NCBI GenBank assembly: GCA_020851915.1
Contig: JADZBT010000164.1
Coordinates: 1-15,186 of the forward strand
DNA length: 15,186 nt
Direction of reading: 5' to 3'
Source: Alphaproteobacteria bacterium
GTDB taxonomy: Bacteria > Pseudomonadota > Alphaproteobacteria > Rickettsiales > RI-342
Numbering within the stretch: position 1 is the first letter of the stretch; each line of letters starts with the position of its first letter. A program made the translations under genes and the position numbers. Shown piece by piece: positions 6,950 to 14,600 of the stretch. The notes below the pieces were generated by a model. It made no database searches. It had not been told where the DNA came from and saw only the letters and a list, made by a program, of their open reading frames with translations.

Positions 6950-8455
6950 TTACTTCCAGATCGGCGTCCCGTCGCCCGGCAGGCCGTATTCTTCCCACTT
7001 GCGCGTCACCTGGCGGATGACGTCGTCGCTCATGCGGATCTGCGTGCCCCATTCGCGGTGAGTTTCCGGGGGTAGCTTATTGGTGGCATCGAGGCCCATC
7101 TTGCTGCCCAGCCCCGATTCCGGCGAAGCAAAATCGAGGTAATCGATGGGGGTATGTTCCACCAGCGTAATATCGCGCGCGGGATCGACGCGGGTCGAGA
7201 TCGCCCAGATGACGTCCTTCCAGTCGCGCGCATTGATGTCGTCATCCACGACGATGACGAACTTGGTATACATGAACTGGCGCAGGTATGACCACACCCC
7301 CATCATCACGCGCTTGGCGTGCCCGGGGTAGGCTTTTTTCATCGACACCACCGCGACGCGATAGGAGCAGCCTTCCGGAGGCAGCCAGAAATCGACGATC
7401 TCCGGGAATTGCTGCTGCAACAGCGGGATGAATACTTCGTTCAGCGCCTCACCCAGCACCGACGGCTCATCCGGCGGACGCCCGGTGAAGGTGGAGAGAT
7501 ATATGGGTTTCTCGCGCATGGTGACGGCCGACACAGTGAACACCGGGAATTTCTCCACCGAGTTATAGTATCCGGTGTGATCGCCATAGGGCCCCTCGTC
7601 GCGGTAATCATCGAGGCTCACATGGCCTTCGATGATGATCTCCGCTTCCGCCGGAACCTTCAGCGGGATGGTTTTGCACTCGACGAGATCGACCTTCTTG
7701 CCGCGCAGCATCCCGGCAAACTGGTATTCCGACACGGTGTCCGGCACGGGTGTCACGGCGGCCAGAATGGTTCCCGGATCACAGCCGATGACGACGGCCA
7801 CCGGTAGCGGCTCGGCTTTCTCCCGCGCCCACCGCTGGTGGTGCTGAGCGCCGCCCCGATGCTTCAGCCAGCGCATCAGCGTCTGGCGCTCATTGAGCAA
7901 CTGCATGCGGTAGATGCCGAGATTGAACTGGTCGGTCTTGTCGTCGCCCGGCCCCTTGGTCACCACCAGCGGCCAGGTGATGAGCGGCGCAGGCTCGCCC
8001 GGCCAGCAGGTCTGGATGGGCAATGCCGTCAAGTCGATGTCGTCGCCGGTCAGCACCACCTCCTGACACGGCGCTTTTTTGACCGTGCGTGGTTGCATGG
8101 CGACCACAGTCTTGAGCAGGGGGAACATATCCAGCGCCTCGCGCCAGCCACCCGGCGGCTCCGGCTGCTTGAGGAACGCCAGCGTCTCGCCCATCGCCCG
8201 CAACTCACCGGGAGTTCGATCCATGCCGAGCGCCACCCGCTCGACCGTGCCGAACAGGTTCACCAGCACCGGCATACCGTGTGTGCGGCCATTCTCCACC
8301 ACATTCTCGAACAGCACAGCGGGGCCGCCTTCGGCCAGCAGGCGGGTCTGTATCTCGGTCATTTCCAGATGCGGCGACACCGGCGCGGATACGCGGATCA
8401 GCAGATTTTTCTGCTCCAGCAGCGCGATGAACTCGCGTAATGACGCATAAGGCAT
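6950..8455 (-). CDS. ubiD: UbiD, 3-polyprenyl-4-hydroxybenzoate decarboxylase
   Basis: A prenylated-FMN-dependent decarboxylase that removes the carboxyl group of 3-polyprenyl-4-hydroxybenzoate in ubiquinone synthesis. It depends on UbiX for its cofactor. At 501 aa it matches the family length. Recognisable blocks are PAVLFENV (about 45-52), DLTALPIQTCWPGEPAP (141-157), and NLGIYRMQ (178-185) with N178 and R183 in the cofactor/metal region. The hallmark EGPYGDHTGYY (287-297) carries the conserved catalytic acid area, and LSTFTGRPPDEPSVLG and DDDINARDWKDVIWA lie further on. The ATG at 8455 has GGGAGGAAG about 9-10 nt upstream. It appears to be a single-gene unit transcribed away from the plus-strand regulator. 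No partner ubiX is present in the window. Identity is very secure. Confidence 0.97.
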   Translation of the reverse strand: MPYASLREFIALLEQKNLLIRVSAPVSPHLEMTEIQTRLLAEGGPAVLFENVVENGRTHGMPVLVNLFGTVERVALGMDRTPGELRAMGETLAFLKQPEPPGGWREALDMFPLLKTVVAMQPRTVKKAPCQEVVLTGDDIDLTALPIQTCWPGEPAPLITWPLVVTKGPGDDKTDQFNLGIYRMQLLNERQTLMRWLKHRGGAQHHQRWAREKAEPLPVAVVIGCDPGTILAAVTPVPDTVSEYQFAGMLRGKKVDLVECKTIPLKVPAEAEIIIEGHVSLDDYRDEGPYGDHTGYYNSVEKFPVFTVSAVTMREKPIYLSTFTGRPPDEPSVLGEALNEVFIPLLQQQFPEIVDFWLPPEGCSYRVAVVSMKKAYPGHAKRVMMGVWSYLRQFMYTKFVIVVDDDINARDWKDVIWAISTRVDPARDITLVEHTPIDYLDFASPESGLGSKMGLDATNKLPPETHREWGTQIRMSDDVIRQVTRKWEEYGLPGDGTPIWK

Positions 8456-8481
8456 AGACAGGCTTCCTCCCGAACTGTTTT

Positions 8482-8510
8482 GTGATATGGTATCCTCCGG
8501 CCAAGGTCAA
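8482..8510 (-). promoter_or_regulatory. Candidate promoter of ubiD
   Basis: On the minus strand TTGACC (8510-8505) and TATCAC (8487-8482) are separated by 17 nt, placing a start site some 20 nt before the ubiD ATG. The -35 element is good and the -10 is moderate. Confidence 0.4.
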
Positions 8511-8561
8511 AGCATCTCTGCGCTTGCCAACGGATGTCCACCTCGAACACTCCCCCATAGG

Positions 8562-8609
8562 TTGATAAAAAAATAAAGCTCTTCTAATTTTTGGTGAATT
8601 ATATATACT
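8562..8609 (+). promoter_or_regulatory. Candidate AT-rich promoter of the receiver/ATPase gene
   Basis: TTGATA (8562-8567) followed after 17 nt by TAATTT (8585-8590) is one possible pair. A better -10, TATACT (8604-8609), lacks a good -35. The stretch 8560-8610 is clearly more AT-rich than the coding sequence around it and lies in the divergent gap with ubiD. The gene itself has AGAGGA 6-7 nt before its ATG. Confidence 0.35.
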
Positions 8610-8643
8610 GCTCTGCACAAAAACATAGAGGCAGAGGAAACTC

Positions 8644-9546
8644 ATGCAACCAGGGGCAGAAGCCGCGAAGATCATGGTGGTCGGGAACGAGCCATCACAC
8701 CGTCATAACATCGTCACGCTTTTGGAAAGATGCGGGTTCAGTACGGTCAGCACCCCCGGAAACGACGATACACTGGCAATGCTGCGCGCCGACCCGGAAG
8801 ATGTCGATGTCCTGTTCATCGAACGTGCGATCTCCGACGACCACAGCCTCGACATTCTGTCGCTGGTGCGACAGAACCCGACGCTCCAACATGTTCCGGT
8901 CATATTCCACGCGCCACCGGCACTATCCAACGACATCCGGGTGCATATCGCTGCGGGCGCGCACTATTATCTCCCGGAACCCTGCGATGCAGACCTGCTG
9001 GTATCGGTAGTACAGGCGGCCGCGAACGACTCGATCCAGCGGCGCTGCAATCTTGCCGAATTGGAGAGCTTTACCCTCGCGCATTCGCGGTTGTTATCAG
9101 GCCGCATGGAATTCCAGAAATTCGAGGAAGCGTCAAAGCTCGCCAATTTCTTCGCCGCCCTCTGTCCGGAACCCACGAAGGTGCTTCTGGGATTCTCCGA
9201 GATACTCGAGAATGCCGTGGAACACGGCAACCTCGAGATCGGCTATCAGCGCAAAGCGGCCTTGCTGCGCGAGAACCGCCGGCGCGAGGAGATCGCCCGC
9301 CGCGCCGCGCTGCCGCGCTACCGGCAACGCAAGGTAACGCTGGAATTCGAGCGTACCCCGAAGGAATTTCACTTGCGCGTAATGGATGAAGGCAAAGGAT
9401 TCGACTGGAATCCCTACCTCCACATCAGTATGGAGCGCCTCACCGAGATCAACGGACGCGGCATCGCCCTCGCCCGGCTGGTGAGCTTCGACCGGCTGGA
9501 ATATGTCGGCGTCGGCAATGAGGTGGTGTGCACGGTACAACTGTAG
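8644..9546 (+). CDS. Degenerate receiver domain fused to an RsbW/SpoIIAB-like ATPase domain
   Basis: A 300-aa soluble protein. Residues about 8-125 have the receiver fold (KIMVVGNEP, DVDVLFIE, PVIFHAP, YYLPEP), but the phosphorylation residues are replaced: the acidic pair reads G14-N15, the aspartate position is E60, the Thr/Ser position is A90 and the lysine position is E112. A linker rich in E and S follows. Residues about 160-300 form a GHKL ATPase of the anti-sigma/serine-kinase type, with N-box EILENAVEHGN (E186, N190, H194), G1 box DEGKGF (248-253) and G2 GRGIAL (271-276). The charged insert between N-box and G1 (RKAALLRENRRREEIARR) fits a bacterial subfamily of such domains. It probably acts by protein-protein signalling, perhaps partner-switching, rather than phosphotransfer. 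No cognate sigma factor, anti-anti-sigma (STAS) protein or phosphatase lies beside it. Confidence 0.85.
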   Translation: MQPGAEAAKIMVVGNEPSHRHNIVTLLERCGFSTVSTPGNDDTLAMLRADPEDVDVLFIERAISDDHSLDILSLVRQNPTLQHVPVIFHAPPALSNDIRVHIAAGAHYYLPEPCDADLLVSVVQAAANDSIQRRCNLAELESFTLAHSRLLSGRMEFQKFEEASKLANFFAALCPEPTKVLLGFSEILENAVEHGNLEIGYQRKAALLRENRRREEIARRAALPRYRQRKVTLEFERTPKEFHLRVMDEGKGFDWNPYLHISMERLTEINGRGIALARLVSFDRLEYVGVGNEVVCTVQL

Positions 9547-9568
9547 CCGTTTCAACTCATTTCTCCAC

Positions 9569-9647
9569 ATCCCGGACGAGGAGCGTACGCGACGAAGATC
9601 CGGGATCTCGCGCTTGAGATCCCGGATAGCCCTTCGGGCTTCCGGGA
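9569..9647. repeat. Four alternating palindromic units forming mutually exclusive hairpins
   Basis: The unit ATCCCGGA or its reverse complement occurs four times in alternating orientation: 9569-9576 forward, 9599-9606 reverse, 9619-9626 forward, and 9641-9647 reverse (7 nt, TCCGGGA). Units 2 and 3 build a perfect 12-bp hairpin (9598-9609 with 9616-9627, 6-nt loop). Units 3 and 4 build a second 12-bp hairpin with one bulged base (9620-9632 with 9636-9647, 3-nt loop, including AGCCC/GGGCT). Units 1 and 2 can also pair. No T-run follows, so these are not standard terminators on either strand. They resemble the dispersed intergenic palindromes common in alphaproteobacteria. Confidence 0.75.
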
Positions 9648-9654
9648 GGTGATG

Positions 9655-9667
9655 TAGGAAATTCCTA
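9655..9667. repeat. 13-nt odd palindrome TAGGAA-A-TTCCTA
   Basis: Perfect 6-bp arms around a single central base, directly after the hairpin cluster and about 60 nt before the methyltransferase gene. It could be an operator or part of the intergenic repeat element; its function is unknown. Confidence 0.35.
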
Positions 9668-9689
9668 ATAGACGCCGCGCAATAAGCAG

Positions 9690-9717
9690 TTGAAAGGGTA
9701 CTTGGGGATGCTATAAG
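9690..9717 (+). promoter_or_regulatory. Candidate promoter of the methyltransferase-glycosyltransferase unit
   Basis: TTGAAA (9690-9695), a 16-nt spacer, and TATAAG (9712-9717). Transcription would begin close to the ATG at 9724, implying a leaderless or nearly leaderless mRNA; consistently, I see no Shine-Dalgarno at normal distance. The -10 lies in a small inverted repeat, ATGCT-ATA-AGCAT (9708-9720). Confidence 0.4.
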
Positions 9718-9723
9718 CATTCT

Positions 9724-10473
9724 ATGCCCTCGAAAGACTCCTCACCCTCTGCAGCCCGGCGATCCGCATTCTCGGCATACTACGAAAACCGGAAGGCCAA
9801 AAACAGCCTGCCGCGTTCCGGCCCGTTCTCCGAGGTCGCCACCACGGTGAATCTGCGCGGCGCCATCTCGCACGTTATCGCGCATTTTGACATCAAAAGC
9901 ATCGCAGACATCGGCTGCGGCGACTGGACCTGGTTCAAAGAGATCCCGCTGCCGGACGGCGTATCCTACACGGGCTTTGATATTATCGGGGACATCATCG
10001 CCGAGAATTCCCGGCGCTATGGCAACAAGAACATTTCCTTTGTCGAGTGCGATGCCGCCGAGGCCGAGTTGCCGAAGGTTGACCTGATCCTGTGCCGGGA
10101 ACTCTTTTCTTTCCTGCCATTATCGGACATCCAGCAATTCTGCGACCGGTTCAAAAAGAGCGCGTCAACCTACCTGCTTGCCAGCACCCTGTACCGGAAG
10201 CCTGCGGAAGGCGCGAAGCTCAATCAGGAAGGCCCGCTGGGAAGCTGGAAATATGTGGATCTGTGCCTGCCCCCGTTCTCGCTGGGCGCGCCTCTTATGG
10301 TATTTCCCGGCGATGGCCCGTATCACGATGTAGGCTTGTGGAAACTGGATACCCTGCGCTATTTCGGGCGGCAGAAGATACAGGAGATCCCGGCGATGCG
10401 CCCCAAATACGAGAACATGGAGCAGCTGATGGCCTCGTCCGATTACCGCGACTACATGAACAAGAAGGCATAA
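9724..10473 (+). CDS. Class I SAM-dependent methyltransferase, substrate unknown
   Basis: A 249-aa soluble protein with a Rossmann-type methyltransferase core. SAM-binding motif I is IADIGCGDWTW (60-70). The acidic residue after strand 2 is D86 in TGFDIIG. VECDA lies at 108-112, and DLILCRELFSFLP (120-132) occupies the post-strand-4 position of the family. The N-terminal 45 residues (SAYYENRKAKNSLPRSGPFS) and the C-terminal part (PGDGPYHDVGLWKLD) look substrate-specific and match no function I can name. The gene is followed after one base by a GlcNAc-transferase homologue, so both are surely one transcript, and a sugar or glycosylated peptide is a reasonable but unproven acceptor. The start at 9724 lacks a normal Shine-Dalgarno, and no better downstream ATG exists before motif I. 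Confidence 0.85.
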   Translation: MPSKDSSPSAARRSAFSAYYENRKAKNSLPRSGPFSEVATTVNLRGAISHVIAHFDIKSIADIGCGDWTWFKEIPLPDGVSYTGFDIIGDIIAENSRRYGNKNISFVECDAAEAELPKVDLILCRELFSFLPLSDIQQFCDRFKKSASTYLLASTLYRKPAEGAKLNQEGPLGSWKYVDLCLPPFSLGAPLMVFPGDGPYHDVGLWKLDTLRYFGRQKIQEIPAMRPKYENMEQLMASSDYRDYMNKKA

Positions 10474-10474
10474 C

Positions 10475-11482
10475 ATGGCAGAACTCCCTGCAACTCCGGG
10501 TCTGGAGCGTATATTCGTTCAGATACCCAGCTACCGGGACGCGGAATGCCAGTGGACGGTGAAGGATCTGTTCGACAAGGCCACGCACCCTTCGCGTATC
10601 TTCGTTGGCATCTTCTGGCAGCTCGATCCGGAGAAGGATCAGCATTGCATGTGGGTTCCGTTTCCCAAAGGGCAGGTGCGCGAGAAATGGTATCACAGCC
10701 GGGAAAGTCAGGGGTTGGGCTGGGCGCGGGCCGAGGCGCAATCCCTCTGGCAGGGAGAGGAATATTCCCTCCAGATCGACAGTCACATGCGTTTTGCGCC
10801 GGGCTGGGATGAGACATTTTTGGACACGCTGAGGCGTTGCCCCTCGAAAAGAGCGGTTATTTCCGAGTTGCCCGCAGCGTATACTCCGCCTCATCACATA
10901 GACAAGAACGCATATTGCAACGTCCTTACCGCCAAGAGCTTCAAAAGCGACGGTGGATTATTTCACGGCACAGTGCCCGTGCCGGCGGAACTGGGCCGCC
11001 CCGCGCTGGCGGCATTCATAGCGGGCGGATATATTTTCGGCCCCGCGCAGATCATCAAGGACGCCGCATCGGATCCGTATCTTTACTTCAGTCAGGAGGA
11101 GATCCTTACCGCCGCACGCCTCTGGACACACGGCTGGGATCTATGCGCCCCCGACAGAACCATACTGTACCACTACTATAATGTGACCGAAGAATCCAAA
11201 AAACGCCCCCTGCACTGGTCGGACAATGCCGACTGGGGGAAGATCAACAGCGTCAGCCATGAGCGGTTCGATCACCTGATGGACGTGAAAAAGGCCACAG
11301 GGTCAGCCGTCCTGAAGGATATTGACCAGTTTGGCATGGGCACGGCGCGCAGCATTCAGGACTATTGGGCGTTCTGCGATGTGGACTTCAGGACGAAAGC
11401 CATCGGGCTACGCGGCAAGCACGGCCTCTTCGACCCCGACCTGTACCGCCTCTACCTGAAAAAACAGAATTACTCACTCTAA
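10475..11482 (+). CDS. GlcNAc-transferase family protein (GT60 / Skp1-GlcNAc-transferase type)
   Basis: A 335-aa protein that begins with the hallmark IFVQIPSYRDAECQWTVKDL (13-32) of the family of UDP-GlcNAc:Skp1 N-acetylglucosaminyltransferase (Pfam GlcNAc, CAZy GT60), followed by RIFVGIFWQ (41-49). The LQIDSHMRFAPGWD block (99-112) holds a DxH metal/UDP-sugar motif (D102, H104). SQEEI and LYHYYN further on are also typical. There is no signal peptide or membrane span, so the enzyme is probably cytosolic and modifies a protein or other intracellular acceptor. AAGAAGG lies 6 nt before the ATG, one base after the methyltransferase stop. The family is best known from eukaryotic hydroxyproline glycosylation, and bacterial members are poorly studied. 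Sugar donor and acceptor are therefore inferences. The next gene downstream is a giant Ser/Thr-rich protein. Confidence 0.85.
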   Translation: MAELPATPGLERIFVQIPSYRDAECQWTVKDLFDKATHPSRIFVGIFWQLDPEKDQHCMWVPFPKGQVREKWYHSRESQGLGWARAEAQSLWQGEEYSLQIDSHMRFAPGWDETFLDTLRRCPSKRAVISELPAAYTPPHHIDKNAYCNVLTAKSFKSDGGLFHGTVPVPAELGRPALAAFIAGGYIFGPAQIIKDAASDPYLYFSQEEILTAARLWTHGWDLCAPDRTILYHYYNVTEESKKRPLHWSDNADWGKINSVSHERFDHLMDVKKATGSAVLKDIDQFGMGTARSIQDYWAFCDVDFRTKAIGLRGKHGLFDPDLYRLYLKKQNYSL

Positions 11483-11501
11483 GCGCCGATTTTCCGCATA
11501 A

Positions 11502-11565
11502 GATTGTTTTGTGACACCCCCTCCGGCCGCGCGCCTGCGGGACGAATAGCCGTTAAAAAACAATC
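11502..11565. repeat. Long-range 9-bp inverted repeat after the glycosyltransferase gene
   Basis: GATTGTTTT (11502-11510) and AAAACAATC (11557-11565) are exact inverse copies flanking a 46-nt GC-rich insert (CCGGCCGCGCGCC). A pyrimidine-rich tract follows the right arm on the plus strand. It could act as a terminator or boundary between the glycosyltransferase and the giant gene, but the long loop makes this uncertain. No clear -35/-10 pair for the giant gene was found; TTTACA at 11607-11612 is a weak -35 candidate. Confidence 0.3.
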
Positions 11566-11660
11566 GATTCCCTTGCCCTTCCCTTTTATTATAGAAACTC
11601 CAGAGGTTTACAGTCTGTTAACTATTGGGTGCTAACAATGGAGCTATAGAAAAATTTTTT

Positions 11661-11666
11661 AGAGGA
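11661..11666 (+). promoter_or_regulatory. Shine-Dalgarno fixing the start of the giant gene
   Basis: AGAGGA lies 7 nt before the ATG at 11674. An in-frame TAG at 11647-11649 excludes any longer N-terminus, so this start is well bounded. Confidence 0.65.
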
Positions 11667-11673
11667 ACCGGCA

Positions 11674-14600
11674 ATGGGCACGACAGACGGCGGCGAGAAC
11701 ACCACAGACAATGCAAACACAGATAACGCGTCATCCGGCAACGGCGGTGGCAACGGCGGCGGCAACGCCACGGAAGCGTCAGGTGGAGGAAGCGCGCCGG
11801 AAGCATCCGGCGGTGGCAACGACGCCCCCTCTCAGAACAGTTCCGGGGGAGACAGCGCCCCTGCGAGCGCCGAGTCGAACAGCGGATCGGAAAACGCTGC
11901 ACCGGCCGCAGAAGAACCCGCCACAGCCGCAGACACATCTACGCCGAACGAGAGCGAACCCGTAGCCGCAGAAACCCCGGCCGCAGAAGCGCCCGCTACC
12001 GAAACAGAATCCGCCGCACCCGCCGATGAAACCGTGACCGAAGCGCCCGCAGAAACGGAAAGCGAGCCCGTGGTCACCGATCCCCCGGTTGTTGAAGCGG
12101 AAGCAGCGGCGACCCCCGCAAGCGATGCCGCCCCGGCGCAATCCGATACACCCGTGACCCCTCCGGCGGAGACGGACGTGGTCGTTACTTCCGTAGACGG
12201 CAACCTCTATACCTCCGACGGCACGGACATCCGTGACGCCAGCGGCAACATCGTCACCGACCCGGCGATCATCGATCTGGTCAACGCCAATATCGCGGCA
12301 GATGTTTACGAGGTCGAAGGCGGCGTCACGGATCTGGACAATAATCCGGACACCGAAACCGTCATCGACACCACCGTGACCAACAATCCCGACGGCGGCT
12401 ACACGGTTAACGTGGACATTGAAACCACGACCACGACGGTAACCGTCGGCCCGCAGACCCCTATGCCTGATGATGTGACCATCGGCGCAGATAATCAGGT
12501 ATTCCAGAATGGCCAGCCGGTCGGCACATATAACCCGGAAACGGGTGAGATCTCCGTAACCAGCGCCATCTACGATGCGAGCGGCAATCTGGTCGCGGAT
12601 ACGGATCAGACGATCACCAACGTGCAGGTGACCAACGAAACGGTTTACACCGGGCCGTCGCTCGACCTGCCGGTGGATATTGACGGCTCTCAGGTATACC
12701 AGAATGGCGTGCTGGTCGGCACATATGACCCGGCGACCGGCGTCATCACCGCCACGGCAGACATCACCGCGCCGGACGGCACGGTGCTGGTTCCGGCCAG
12801 CGGCACGGTCGGCAATGTTGCGGTCAGCACCGGCGAACAGCAGACGCTGCCCTTCACCATCAATGGCAGTCAGGTGCTGGATAGCGACGGCAACGTCGTA
12901 GGCGTATTCCAGAACGGAGAGATCACACTCACCGCCGATGTCGGCGGCCTCACGGCGGGAACCGTATTCACCGACGTACAGGTAAACACCACCACCACTC
13001 CGGGCGTAACCCCGGAGATCAGCGTCACCTCGGACGGGCAGAATCTTGGCCAGTTCGGCACGGTCAGCCAGACGGTGGATGAGAACGGCAACATCGTTCT
13101 GACCTACGGTCAGGCGACCTGGGAAAACTGGCAGCAGCTTGGTGTGGGTGAAGGAACCAATGACGGCTCATTCCAGGAAGAAGTGGTGAATATCGACGCC
13201 AACGTGCAGACCAACATCACCCAGTTCTTCCTCAGCCATGCCGATGCGGGCACGCTGGGCACGGTATACTTCTCCAATACGGGTGACTCCTACAGCGGCG
13301 AGCAGTTGCAGGCGATGTCCGAGAGCGAAGTCGCGTCACTGGGCCTCAACGGCTTCACCTTCTATGTGGACAGCTCGGGCAATACCCATGTGTTCACCAC
13401 GCAGGACGGCACTAACGTAAATGACGTGGCCGCACAGATCGAGGCGAGCCTTGGCAATCCCGAGGCGCTGTCCGCCATTCTGGCGACGGCGGACGGCACG
13501 CTCAAGACCGACCCCATGTACAGCGGATCGATCGTCATCACGGACGATGCCAAGAACAGCCTGACCGGCGCGGGCATCATTCCTCAGGAATGGCTCCAGA
13601 ACGTCGACCAGATCTGGTACGATAACGAGAACGAAGGCAGCCGATGCAGTACGGAAGGCTACACCATCAAGGGGTTACAGATCACCGGCGTCGGTGAAGC
13701 CTCGGAAAGCACCACGGAAGTGACGGGATCCGAACTGGATGTGGACGGCACGCTGGGTGAGAACGAACAGGACATCACCGGTCAGGTCGTCACTATTGAA
13801 GTGACCGTGGAACAGAACGGCATCGAGTACACCGTGCCGGTGACCGTGCCGGCCAACACCCCTCCGGAGGAATTACCGGGAAAAATTCAGGATCAGGTCG
13901 AGGCACAGCTTTCTCCGCGCTACCAGCATTATCAGGACCGCTTCGGCGGCCGCGTGAACGACGGCGGCGGACGTGGCGCGGACATCACGCATATTCAGGA
14001 AGCATTCATGGGCCTCGAATTCATGGGCGTGACCAATCCCGTGACCAAGGAGCCCTACTATACGCGTGAACTGGTGGAGCAATTCCGCATTGACCACCCG
14101 GGTGAGCGCGTCTACGCGGACATCAACGTCAATCGCGTGAACATCGACGGCACGACCTTCGATCTGTTGCGCGCGAAGGCGGGCGTGGATCCGGCGCTCT
14201 CCGATACCGAGGCATTGGCCACGCTGGTGCAGAAGGGCTACGTCCTTGCGCCCGCGACCCCGGACAGCATCGGCGATCTCCGCCTCAACGCCATGAACGC
14301 GGACGTGCAGGCCGTGCTGGTACAGCAGGCCGAACAAAACCGCACTATCTTCGACGGCATGAGCGTCACGGCCAGCAATCCGCCGACGGTGGACGAGCTG
14401 AAGGCCGCCGGCCTTCTGGTGGATAACGGCAACGGCGGGTACTCGTTGCTGAGCGCCCCCGGCGGATCGGTGGTCACCATGTTCACCGGCAACGACCCGG
14501 CGGCACAGCTTGCATCATACTATGAAACCACCGTGGTCAATACGGTTGCCACACCGGTGCAGAGCCTCGTGGCAGACATGCCCACGCCCGGCAACTTCTA

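Noticed and set aside
6804..7052. An 82-codon minus-strand frame reaching past the end of ubiD
   Set aside because: It overlaps the C-terminal ubiD codons in another frame, and its non-overlapping tail has no recognisable features or ribosome site.
7838..8440. A 200-codon plus-strand frame
   Set aside because: It is antisense to ubiD and rich in H, Q and R in the way typical of shadow frames.
9598..9647. The hairpins as a Rho-independent terminator of the receiver/ATPase gene
   Set aside because: No T-run follows any of the stems on the plus strand, so I call them palindromic repeats instead.
11607..11640. A CtrA-type site (TTAA-N7-TTAA) in the leader of the giant gene
   Set aside because: GTTAAC and TGCTAAC occur here, but the second half-site is not at the required spacing.
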